Shown: positions 15,944-22,797 of the stretch, in pieces
Position numbering within the stretch: position 1 is the first letter of the stretch
Layout: each line of letters opens with the position of its first letter
Source: Calditrichia bacterium
GTDB lineage: Bacteria; Calditrichota; Calditrichia; RBG-13-44-9; J075
Direction: 5' to 3'
Length of the DNA stretch: 23,021 nucleotides
Assembly: GCA_020635015.1 (NCBI GenBank)
Contig: JACKAP010000022.1
Span: forward strand, 1-23,021
Notes under the pieces: model-generated
The model's database searches: none
Told to the model about the DNA's origin: nothing
The model's input: only the letters and a program-made list of their open reading frames with translations
Position numbers and translations under genes: made by a program

Positions 15944-15958
15944 GCAAGTGCTGCGCCA
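15944..15958 (-). promoter_or_regulatory. Sigma-54 (-24/-12) promoter of the epimerase-led operon
   Basis: The minus strand reads TGGCGCAGCACTTGC. It matches the sigma-54 consensus TGGCAC-N5-TTGC at the invariant GG and GC, with the required 10-bp interval, and differs only at weak positions. Transcription would start near 15932, giving a leader of about 67 nt to the epimerase ATG at 15865. Exosortase-type polysaccharide loci are known to use sigma-54-dependent PrsR-type regulators, which fits. No regulator gene is in the window. Confidence 0.65.
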
Positions 15959-16088
15959 AAAAAGTCACACCGGATTTTCCAATATTCGCCGCCGGCCTTA
16001 GGGCAGGGTCGCTGCGGCGAGGCAGCCGGGCTGAGTGCAGGTTGCAGAAAGTGGAGGCATTCTCGGTGTGACGGTGATCGGTATCCAG

Positions 16089-16119
16089 CCCGGCGCCTTT
16101 TTCCGGAAAAGGCGCCGGG
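16089..16119 (-). terminator. GC-rich hairpin just after wzc-like gene
   Basis: A perfect 13-bp stem, CCCGGCGCCTTTT paired with AAAAGGCGCCGGG, encloses a 5-base loop. It sits 11 bp past the autokinase stop codon. There is no T-run on either side, so it is not a textbook intrinsic terminator. It could partly end the STAS-Wza-Wzc transcript or protect its 3' end. Together with the sigma-54 promoter about 130 bp further on, it divides the cluster into separate transcription units. Confidence 0.5.
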
Positions 16120-16130
16120 TGGAGAAAGTA

Positions 16131-18482
16131 TTAATAATTGTAGTAAGAGTACTGGTAACGCTCTTTCTTCATATCCATCTTCACCATGTTCAGCACCAGA
16201 CCGAGAACATTTTCCCGGATATTGGGATACTCGTGCAGCTTCTGGTTCAACTGGTCGATGTTGGTATAATCGGCCCGCACCACCACCACCACCCCGCCGA
16301 CATTGCTGGAGAGGATAGCGGAATCCGAGCTGGCCTGGAACGGCGCAGTATCCAGGATCACCATTCCGAAGCGCGATTTGAGCACGTTCAGCAGGTTAAC
16401 CATCCGCTCCGAACCGAGCATTTCGGTCGGATTGGGGATCGGCGAACCGGTGGTGATCAGGTACAGATTGGGAATGATCGTCTTCTGGATCAGCTTGTTC
16501 ACGTTGTCATAATCCACGGTTGCCTTGGAGATCAGGAAGTCGCCCAGGCCGGGTTTCTTCTTATTGCCGTACACATTATGCAGCACCCCCCGGCGCAGGT
16601 CGGCGTCGATCAGCAGGGTGGAGATCTTCTGCTGGGCGAAGGTGATCGCCAGATTGGAAGAGGTCAGGGATTTACCCTCGCTGGGACGCAGGCTGGTCAG
16701 CAGGAACGAAGAAAGGTTCTTGTTCTGGTTCATGAACAGCAGCTTGGTGCGCAGGTCGCGGTACGACTCCGACTCCAGGGTTGGGGAATAATCCAGGGTA
16801 ATCAGCTTGGTATCGCGTTTGCCCTTGATATCCTTCACATTCTCCGGGGTATCTTCACCGTTTTTGATCACCGGAATGGTGCCGATTACCGGCAGCTTCA
16901 GTCGGCTTTCCAGGTCTTCAGCGGTCTGCACGGTCTTGTCAAAGAATTCCAGAACAATCGCCAAACCCAGTCCCATCCCCAACCCTAACAGCAGCCCAAG
17001 CAGGGATTTTTTCAGGATAATCGAAAAGCTGCCCTGCAGCGGCGGAGCGACGGCGCGGTCGAGCACAAACACATCGCCCACTTCCACTTCTGTATTGATC
17101 TTGGCCTGATTGTACTTGGTCAGCACCGACTCATACAGCGCGTTTTTGACATCCTGGTCGACCACCAGTTCGGAGAGCTGGCGCTGCTTGGCGGGCATGG
17201 CGCGCTGAATGTTGCGGGTGCGATCGATATTGCGATCCAGAGTTGCCACCCGGTTTTCCAGCTTGCCGATATGCTCTTCCGCCGCAGCGGCAATCTTGGA
17301 GAAGAGCGGCTCAAGTTGAGCGTTCACTTCCAGCAGCTTGGGATGGCGGGCATGATATTTCTGGGCGATCATTGCGTCTCTCTGGGTCGACAACTGGTTG
17401 AACTCGGCGTCGAACACCGTGGCCGAAGGCAGGCCTTCCGCCAGCAGGTAGGAGAGCAGTTCACGGTTTTGATTGATCTTCTCTTCGATGTCGGTCGCCG
17501 CGGCAGAACGGGTAATGCGGTTGCGCATATCATTGATCTTGAGCTGGAAATCGTTCTTATTCTGCTCCAGGCCGCTGATCTGGGCGGTGGTCGCATCTTC
17601 CTGCACCTGGGGATTCATTTCCCGGAAACGCTGCAGGCGGCGGTTGGAATTTTCCAGGTCCTGCCGGGCCACTTCCAATTGCTCTTCCAGGTATCCCAGC
17701 GCCTCATTGCTCTTGCGGTTTTTGATATAGGAATCGAATTCCACAAATTTGTCCGCCAGCACATTGGCCACCTCCGCCGCCATGTTGGGGGAAGCGTAGG
17801 TCGCCGTAATCAGCAGGTTGTTCTTGGTTTTGCGGTCCAGCCAGCTGTAGGAAGTGCGGCTTTTCAGGGTGCTGATCGCCCGTTCGGGATTGCTGACCCG
17901 GAACTGCACTTGCTTTAACTCGCTGTTAACCAGGAATTCCTCGTTAAGATGAAAGGTAATATTGTTCACCTGTACGGTATCTTCGGGCAAAAAGGACAGC
18001 AGCAACTGGTCTCTAGCCTTATCTGCCTGCTCAGCGTAATATAATTCGTATTGGGTCTCCCCGGGAAAAACGGTATAGAAACCGGCGACGCTGCTTGGCT
18101 TGACGTTTACGTACTCGAATAGGTTGGTACGGCTAACGTTCTCGGTGGTAACCGAAAGCGTAAGCTGCAACTCTTCCACCACCTGGGTCAGCAGGCTGGA
18201 GATCTCCAGCCAGGCGGCCTTGCTTTCGTTCACCTTTTCGCCGCCCTCGGCATTGAGCACCTGACCGCGGGAATCCTGGAAGTGCAGCAGGGCGCTGGCG
18301 GAATAGACCGGCGCGCTGTCATAGACGATCACATAGCCCAGCCAGGCGACGAAAACCGTCAGGAAGGTGGTCAGGATGACCCACTTCCGCTTCTTCAGGA
18401 TGCGGATATAGCGTTTTATCTCATTGTCGCTATCGGCAAAGCTGTTGTTCATTTTTCCCATACCATTACTGCTGATATTCAT
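16131..18482 (-). CDS. Wzc-type polysaccharide co-polymerase and tyrosine autokinase
   Basis: A 783-residue inner-membrane protein. The N-terminal Wzz domain begins after a helix at about 33-53. A long coiled-coil periplasmic region (about 260-460) and a second helix (about 500-520, SLLGLLLGLGMGLGLAIVL) follow. The cytosolic BY-kinase domain has Walker A RPSEGKS (K604), Walker A' LLIDADLRR (D626, D628), Walker B MVILDTAP (D711) and a C-terminal tyrosine cluster RYQYSYYNY with five Tyr. BY-kinases autophosphorylate this cluster to control polymer length and export; the cognate phosphatase is probably the LMW-PTP domain at 2821-4575. The residue after the Walker A Ser is Leu rather than the common Thr. 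GAGG lies 6 nt before the ATG. Confidence 0.94.
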   Translation of the reverse strand: MNISSNGMGKMNNSFADSDNEIKRYIRILKKRKWVILTTFLTVFVAWLGYVIVYDSAPVYSASALLHFQDSRGQVLNAEGGEKVNESKAAWLEISSLLTQVVEELQLTLSVTTENVSRTNLFEYVNVKPSSVAGFYTVFPGETQYELYYAEQADKARDQLLLSFLPEDTVQVNNITFHLNEEFLVNSELKQVQFRVSNPERAISTLKSRTSYSWLDRKTKNNLLITATYASPNMAAEVANVLADKFVEFDSYIKNRKSNEALGYLEEQLEVARQDLENSNRRLQRFREMNPQVQEDATTAQISGLEQNKNDFQLKINDMRNRITRSAAATDIEEKINQNRELLSYLLAEGLPSATVFDAEFNQLSTQRDAMIAQKYHARHPKLLEVNAQLEPLFSKIAAAAEEHIGKLENRVATLDRNIDRTRNIQRAMPAKQRQLSELVVDQDVKNALYESVLTKYNQAKINTEVEVGDVFVLDRAVAPPLQGSFSIILKKSLLGLLLGLGMGLGLAIVLEFFDKTVQTAEDLESRLKLPVIGTIPVIKNGEDTPENVKDIKGKRDTKLITLDYSPTLESESYRDLRTKLLFMNQNKNLSSFLLTSLRPSEGKSLTSSNLAITFAQQKISTLLIDADLRRGVLHNVYGNKKKPGLGDFLISKATVDYDNVNKLIQKTIIPNLYLITTGSPIPNPTEMLGSERMVNLLNVLKSRFGMVILDTAPFQASSDSAILSSNVGGVVVVVRADYTNIDQLNQKLHEYPNIRENVLGLVLNMVKMDMKKERYQYSYYNY

Positions 18483-18502
18483 TGCTGGCCTCTTTGATAT
18501 TT

Positions 18503-19240
18503 TTAATTACCACGAACGATAAACCGTTGATACGTTATATACAGGGTCAGGGCGGAGGCCGCAGCGGTGACGAAGGTCAGGTAGCTGCGCGCGCGCTCCA
18601 GTTTGCCGGGTTTGTTGGGCGACTTCACCCAAATCTGGTCGCCGGAACGGAAGCCCATGCGTTTGAGCGAGATGCCGGTTTGCAGGGAAGGGATCAGGTT
18701 GTTTTCCACATCCTTGCCGCTGCGTTTCCAGCGCATCTCTTTCAATCCGTTTTCATCCATGGTGCCGCCCACCTCGTACATCACTTCCCACAGGGAGCGC
18801 TCTTCATCGAAATAGTAGAATCCCGGGCGGGGCACCCCACCGAGCACGCTGATGCGGATCATCGGCTTCACCTGGATATTGGGATATATCAGTTCATCTT
18901 TATATTGTTCCCGGATAAAGGCAACAAATTGGTCGCGGGTCATGTGGCTGATCTTGGTTTTGCCGTACACCGGCAGCTCCACATATCCGCGGTCGTCAAT
19001 CGGGAACACATTATTTAACAGAGAAGTGGAATCCGGCAGGGTAGAAATGGATACCGCATCTCCGGGAATAAATACGAGGTTAGACTGGTTACTTCCCTGT
19101 AAGGACAAGGCATGTCCGTTCTCTCCTGAATTTCCAGCGCCCGGCTCGCCGGCAACGGCCGCCATGGCAAAAAATAAAGCAATCAAAATCAGCCACGATT
19201 GCTTCTCGAGATACTTGCAGCAAACATTTGTAATCACCAT
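18503..19240 (-). CDS. Wza-like polysaccharide export protein
   Basis: A 245-residue protein with a signal peptide (hydrophobic core about 15-30, cleavage near AVA-GEP). No lipobox Cys is seen. The Poly_export domain covers about 55-125 (VFIPGDAVSISTLPDS, then FPIDDRGYVELPVYGKTKI and QYKDELIYPNIQVKP). One SLBB-like segment follows (ISVLGGVPRPGFYYFDEE), then a C-terminal hydrophobic helix (about 220-238). It is shorter than E. coli Wza (about 380 aa), having a single SLBB-like unit. It would form or help form the outer-membrane export channel docking onto the Wzc protein, whose gene starts 20 bp downstream. GGAGG lies 3 nt before the ATG; the GTG codon right after it is a possible alternative start. 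Confidence 0.9.
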   Translation of the reverse strand: MVITNVCCKYLEKQSWLILIALFFAMAAVAGEPGAGNSGENGHALSLQGSNQSNLVFIPGDAVSISTLPDSTSLLNNVFPIDDRGYVELPVYGKTKISHMTRDQFVAFIREQYKDELIYPNIQVKPMIRISVLGGVPRPGFYYFDEERSLWEVMYEVGGTMDENGLKEMRWKRSGKDVENNLIPSLQTGISLKRMGFRSGDQIWVKSPNKPGKLERARSYLTFVTAAASALTLYITYQRFIVRGN

Positions 19241-19262
19241 TAACCTCCAAAAAATTTACGCT

Positions 19263-20291
19263 TTAGGCAGATCGAAAGAATCGATACCGTTTCTCTTTTG
19301 TATCCAGTTCTAATGACTTCAAGAGGGATTTTAATTTAAAGTAACCGATTTTAACCGCGCCGTATTCCGGCTCACGCAGTTTTTTGCGAATGTTCCAGAC
19401 GCTCAGATAAGGATCATTGGCAATGATATCGCGAACCTTGTCGGGCAGCGGCATCACTTTGATATTGATTCTCCGGGCATACTTATCCGGATCAAATTCC
19501 ACATAATTGGATTGATCGCGCTTCGCACCGGATTTGGTAATGCCTTCATTGGCCAGAATGCCGTCAATATTGATATCGATCTCTTCATCGATAATGACCC
19601 CCTGGTTTTCATCGACCGGCGCCTTGGGGGTATAGACCGGCGCTTCCGGCGTTTCTTCGACCTTGTCATTTTCGGCAGGGTCGTCGGGAAGATTAAGCGC
19701 CTCTTCAATCGGCCGGGTGCGTTCCGGCTGCGGCGCCTTGGGCGACGCTTGCGGGGGGGACTTCGGCGTAGGCGGCGTTTCGGCGCGTGGCTTCGGCGTA
19801 GGCGGCGGCGTTTCGGCGCGCGGCTTCGGCGGAGGCGTCACAATCGGGGCTTTCGGAGGCGGAGGCGGGGGCGTTTCCACCGTTTTTTTCTCCACCCGTC
19901 CCGGGCTGCTGCTGACGTTCATGCTCTTCAAGGCATCCGCTACCGACGCATATTCGGATATGATATGATAAAACTCCAGCATCTGATAAATTTCATAAAT
20001 TTCCGGACCCATATTGGCTAATTTAATGTCGCCGCCGTTTTCCCGGAAGCGTTTGATCTCTCCGATCAACACCCCCCAGCCGGCACTGCTCATGTAGACC
20101 AGATGCTGCAGATCAAACACCAGATTATAGAATTGCTTCGCCAGACAATCGTCGATAGTCTTCTGCAGTACATGGCAGTTGGCCTGATCGACATAGCCGT
20201 TGATCTCAACCACCAGGACATTGGCTGTAGCATCTACAACCGTCGTTTTGATTTTGATACCTTCTTGCTCACTCATCTCGATCGTTTTCAT
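19263..20291 (-). CDS. STAS-domain protein with proline-rich linker and unknown C-terminal domain
   Basis: A 342-residue cytosolic protein. Residues 12-125 form a STAS (anti-sigma-factor antagonist-like) domain with the conserved NLVFDLQHLVYMSSAGWGVL, whose Ser68/Ser69 match the phosphorylatable serine of SpoIIAA-type proteins. Residues 138-195 are a Pro-rich linker containing the repeat KPRAETPP. An acidic stretch (about 200-250, DEEIDINIDGI) follows. A conserved-looking basic C-terminal domain (about 262-342, including LSVWNIRKKLREPEYGAVKI) could be a winged-helix or protein-binding module, but I do not recognise it. Standing directly before wza/wzc behind its own promoter, it may regulate polysaccharide assembly by partner switching (inference). 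No good ribosome-binding site is seen at this ATG; a second ATG lies five codons in. Confidence 0.8.
   Translation of the reverse strand: MKTIEMSEQEGIKIKTTVVDATANVLVVEINGYVDQANCHVLQKTIDDCLAKQFYNLVFDLQHLVYMSSAGWGVLIGEIKRFRENGGDIKLANMGPEIYEIYQMLEFYHIISEYASVADALKSMNVSSSPGRVEKKTVETPPPPPPKAPIVTPPPKPRAETPPPTPKPRAETPPTPKSPPQASPKAPQPERTRPIEEALNLPDDPAENDKVEETPEAPVYTPKAPVDENQGVIIDEEIDINIDGILANEGITKSGAKRDQSNYVEFDPDKYARRINIKVMPLPDKVRDIIANDPYLSVWNIRKKLREPEYGAVKIGYFKLKSLLKSLELDTKEKRYRFFRSA
19761..19837. repeat. Tandem 30-33-bp repeat inside the Pro-rich linker of the STAS gene
   Basis: Copy 1 (19761-19790) and copy 2 (19791-19823) both begin CTTCGGCGTAGGCGGC and end GTTTCGGCGCGYGG. A partial third copy starts at 19824. 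Copy 2 has an extra GGC triplet, so the frame is kept and the protein repeat KPRAETPP(P)TP expands by one Pro. Such repeats can change copy number and so vary linker length. Confidence 0.7.
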
Positions 20292-20414
20292 TTTTGTTAG
20301 CTTTATGGTTTAGTCATTTCTGGTTCAAATAACGCCTGAAGCGGCTCAATTAACCTTCACGGCGGAGGAACGATTGCGATATTGAACAAGTGAATGTACG
20401 CATCCCGGCGTCGA

Positions 20415-20444
20415 ATTACAAAATTTCACCATTTAAGATTTCAA
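20415..20444 (-). promoter_or_regulatory. Candidate sigma-70 promoter for the STAS-Wza-Wzc operon
   Basis: On the minus strand, TTGAAA (20439-20444) and TGTAAT (20415-20420) are separated by 18 bp; each matches its consensus at 5 of 6 positions. The start would be near 20408, leaving a leader of about 117 nt before the STAS ATG. It stands in the 250-bp gap 20292-20541, with the paired palindromes about 54 bp upstream of the -35. Nothing else recognisable is in the gap. Confidence 0.45.
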
Positions 20445-20497
20445 AAAGCGTATCCATCCCACTCAAAATTTTGCACCGCAAGATATTGCCTGCCGCA

Positions 20498-20516
20498 GAC
20501 ATGTCTGTGACATGTC
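20498..20516. promoter_or_regulatory. Paired 8-bp palindromes GACATGTC
   Basis: Two identical perfect palindromes, GACATGTC (20498-20505 and 20509-20516), are separated by TGT, so their centres are 11 bp apart, one helical turn. As DNA this looks like a double operator on one face of the helix. As RNA it is an 8-bp stem with a 3-base loop, 26 bp after the deacetylase stop. It lies about 90-108 bp upstream of the start predicted from the promoter at 20415-20444, a normal distance for an activator site. Confidence 0.45.
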
Positions 20517-20541
20517 GCATAAAATAATTAGCGTATATATT

Positions 20542-21393
20542 TCAAACCTTCAGCAACATATCCCGGGATGCTTCCCGGAAAGAGGTAAACGGAAACCTGC
20601 TGGTAACCACATCCAGCCGTTTCAGGAATTTGTCGATTCCCATATAATGACGCATCCGGCTGGCAAGGCCCAGTTCCACTTTCGGCAGCCCGGTATCGAA
20701 CTCCCAGGGGTGGGCGTAGAACATGATCGCCTGCCCGCTGCGCTGGCAACGCTTCATCAGGTTCAGGGTCAGCGGAAAGGGATAGAGCCGAAAATAGCCC
20801 CCGCCCCCACAGGGCAGGTTGTACTTGCCCAACGGCACCGTGGTCATGGGATACTCCATGATCTCCGCCCCATTCTCCCGGTAGATGATATAGGGAGAAC
20901 GCGGGGCATCGGGAATGCCGTAGCGGTCGTGATAAATCGGGAAAACCGAAGAATCATAGCGGATGCCCTCTTCATACATAATCGGCAGGGCCCAGAGCGT
21001 ATCGCGGGTGACCGAAAAAGTCGGGGCCCGGTAGCCGGTCACCGGCCGGTCGGAGAGGGCGTTGAGGATATCCAGCGATTTACGCAGGTCTTTGCGGAAT
21101 TCGCCGGGGGCCATTTTGGTGATCATCGAATGGGCGTAGCCGTGGGAGGCGATCTCGTGCCCTCCGCGCACTGCGGCGGTCACCAGTTCCGGATAGCGCT
21201 CCGCCACCCAGCCCAGGAAGAAAAAGGTCGCTTTCAAACCCTTGCGGGATAAAAAATTCAGGATAATCTCGGTATCCTGCTTCACCCGGCTTTCCAGCAG
21301 CGGCCATTCCTCCTGCGGAAACTTCCCGGCAAAAATTTCGGGGTGGAACCAGTCCTCGATGTCAAATGAGATAATGTTGGTCACCGTATTCAA
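20542..21393 (-). CDS. Polysaccharide deacetylase, XrtA/PEP-CTERM-locus type
   Basis: A 283-residue carbohydrate esterase 4 enzyme with all main motifs: IISFDIEDWFHPE (catalytic and metal Asp), the metal-binding SHGYAHS, GYRAPTFS (Arg of motif 3), and FYAHPWEFD near the C-terminus. The SFDIEDWF start and the C-terminal RHYMGIDKFLKRLD..FPFTSFRE belong to the subfamily seen in exosortase-linked loci. It removes N-acetyl groups from the polysaccharide or its precursor; no signal peptide is seen, so it may act on cytosolic intermediates. It uses a TTG start at 21393, supported by GAGG 7 nt upstream, and begins directly after the preceding stop codon. A GTG three codons in is the alternative. Confidence 0.92.
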   Translation of the reverse strand: MNTVTNIISFDIEDWFHPEIFAGKFPQEEWPLLESRVKQDTEIILNFLSRKGLKATFFFLGWVAERYPELVTAAVRGGHEIASHGYAHSMITKMAPGEFRKDLRKSLDILNALSDRPVTGYRAPTFSVTRDTLWALPIMYEEGIRYDSSVFPIYHDRYGIPDAPRSPYIIYRENGAEIMEYPMTTVPLGKYNLPCGGGGYFRLYPFPLTLNLMKRCQRSGQAIMFYAHPWEFDTGLPKVELGLASRMRHYMGIDKFLKRLDVVTSRFPFTSFREASRDMLLKV

Positions 21394-22440
21394 CTATTGT
21401 CCTCGCGCCGTCAGTACCACCCAGACCGTCTTCAGCCAGATCTTGAAATACAACTTGGCGGAATGACGGTGCTCGATATAATACAGATCGTGCTGCAGCT
21501 TAATTTTAACATCTTCCAGGGTTTCATCATAACCGGTTTCCACCTGGGCGTGGCCGGTCAGACCCGGTTTTACTTTCAGTCGATTTTTATAGCCGCGAAT
21601 CTCCTCGTCATACTTCTCCACAAAAAAAGGCCGCTCCGGACGGGGGCCGATAAAGCTCATGTCGCCTTTAATAATATTGAATAGCTGGGGCAGTTCATCC
21701 AGGCGGGTCTTGCGCAGAATATGGCCCACTTTGGTGATCCGCGGGTCGTTCTTCTGGGCCAGCTGCGGACCGCCGCGCTTCTCGGCGTCGGAATACATGC
21801 TGCGGAATTTAAAGATGCGGAAGATCTTGCCGTTCTCCCCCACCCGCTCCTGGGAATACAGCACCCCGCCTTTGGATTCCAGCTTGATCGCCAGCGCAAT
21901 CACGATCCAGGACGGCAGGAAGAGCATGAACAGCATCAGGGAGATCAGCAGATCGAGCGGCCGCTGGAACCATAGCTCCTTCGCCACCTCCTCCCGCTCC
22001 GGAACCCCATTTTGGGCGCTGCGCGACACCAATTGGTGATAATCGATGTCAAATGTCTTCGGCAGCAGCTCGTAGGGCAAATTCTCCGTCTCGCATTTCT
22101 GGATCAAATGATGGAGATTCTGCATGTCGTGCGGATCGACCGCCAGCAGCACCTTTTCAATCTGATGCTGCTCGACAATATTTTTGATATCGTCGATCCC
22201 CCCCAGGAAATTGGGGAAATGGATCATCTCTCCATTCTTGCCGGACGGGTCGATGTTGATAAAGCCGACCACCTGCTGCCCCGGCTGCTCAATGAAGGAC
22301 AAATTCGCCATCAGGGATGATGCAATCCGTTGCACCCCCAGTATAGCAATCTTTTCGATCGAAGAATTTCTAATCACGCCCGTTCTGCCATATGTGTTTG
22401 TTTGTAACATGGTAAATTTATACCCTTCTTTACAATCCAT
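21394..22440 (-). CDS. Undecaprenyl-phosphate sugar phosphotransferase (bacterial sugar transferase)
   Basis: A 348-residue initiating transferase. Residues about 28-135 form a Rossmann-like domain (IEKIAILGVQRIASSLMANL), and a membrane hairpin lies at about 161-186. The catalytic domain has YSQERVGENGKIFRIFKFRS, then TRLDELPQLFNIIKGDMS (D248, E249), IGPRPERP and KPGLTGHAQV. It transfers a sugar phosphate to undecaprenyl phosphate, starting the repeat unit. The usual four N-terminal membrane helices of WcaJ-type proteins (about 450-460 aa) are missing, leaving a shortened form. The ATG at 22440 has no clear ribosome-binding site. An ATG at 22410 has GAAGGG 12 nt upstream, so the start is uncertain. 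First gene of the cluster. Confidence 0.92.
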   Translation of the reverse strand: MDCKEGYKFTMLQTNTYGRTGVIRNSSIEKIAILGVQRIASSLMANLSFIEQPGQQVVGFINIDPSGKNGEMIHFPNFLGGIDDIKNIVEQHQIEKVLLAVDPHDMQNLHHLIQKCETENLPYELLPKTFDIDYHQLVSRSAQNGVPEREEVAKELWFQRPLDLLISLMLFMLFLPSWIVIALAIKLESKGGVLYSQERVGENGKIFRIFKFRSMYSDAEKRGGPQLAQKNDPRITKVGHILRKTRLDELPQLFNIIKGDMSFIGPRPERPFFVEKYDEEIRGYKNRLKVKPGLTGHAQVETGYDETLEDVKIKLQHDLYYIEHRHSAKLYFKIWLKTVWVVLTARGQ

Positions 22441-22502
22441 TGTGATGTTAAGGGATTATGTCAATGAAACAGGTTGGATGAAGCTCCGCCATGTCAATCA
22501 CA

Positions 22503-22531
22503 TCTATAGTTTTTAATATAGTTTAACGCAA
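22503..22531 (-). promoter_or_regulatory. Candidate sigma-70 promoter at the head of the cluster
   Basis: On the minus strand, TTGCGT (22526-22531) is followed after 17 bp by TATAGA (22503-22508) in an AT-rich setting. The start would fall near 22496, about 55 nt before the ATG at 22440. The -35 match is only partial, so this is a moderate call. Confidence 0.35.
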
Positions 22532-22797
22532 CCCTGCACCTATGATTCAACTCACAGAAAAATTGCGATTATTTTTCAATAGACCGTGCAGCAAACTCGT
22601 AAAAAACCGCTATTCATGCGCTGTAGCGACGCCACATTCCGCATTTTCTCTAAAATAGGTACTTTTACAGCTTCAAATTGTGCGATGCTTCACTTATCCC
22701 ATTACCAAAGTAAAATGAACCGGCGGCTTCTTTAAAAACCGTTTCGCTTAATCCGGATTCGATATTAAATTCCCCCCTTAACAAGCGCGAAGGTAAC
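22532..22797. other. Divergent intergenic region before pgsA
   Basis: About 270 bp of AT-rich DNA between the outward-facing cluster promoter and pgsA. I see an AATCCGGATT palindrome (22750-22759) and several T-rich stretches, but no convincing plus-strand promoter, RNA gene or small ORF with a ribosome-binding site. None of the 7-8-bp tandem repeats found in the cluster gaps occurs here. Confidence 0.5.

Noticed and set aside
16035..16988. Plus-strand coding region starting in the gap after the wzc-like gene
   Set aside because: It runs antisense through the kinase domain and shows no recognisable domain.
20470..20496. Second sigma-54-like element near the STAS gene (AGGCAATATCTTGC on the minus strand)
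   Set aside because: The GG to GC interval is one base too short, and sigma-54 tolerates no such change.
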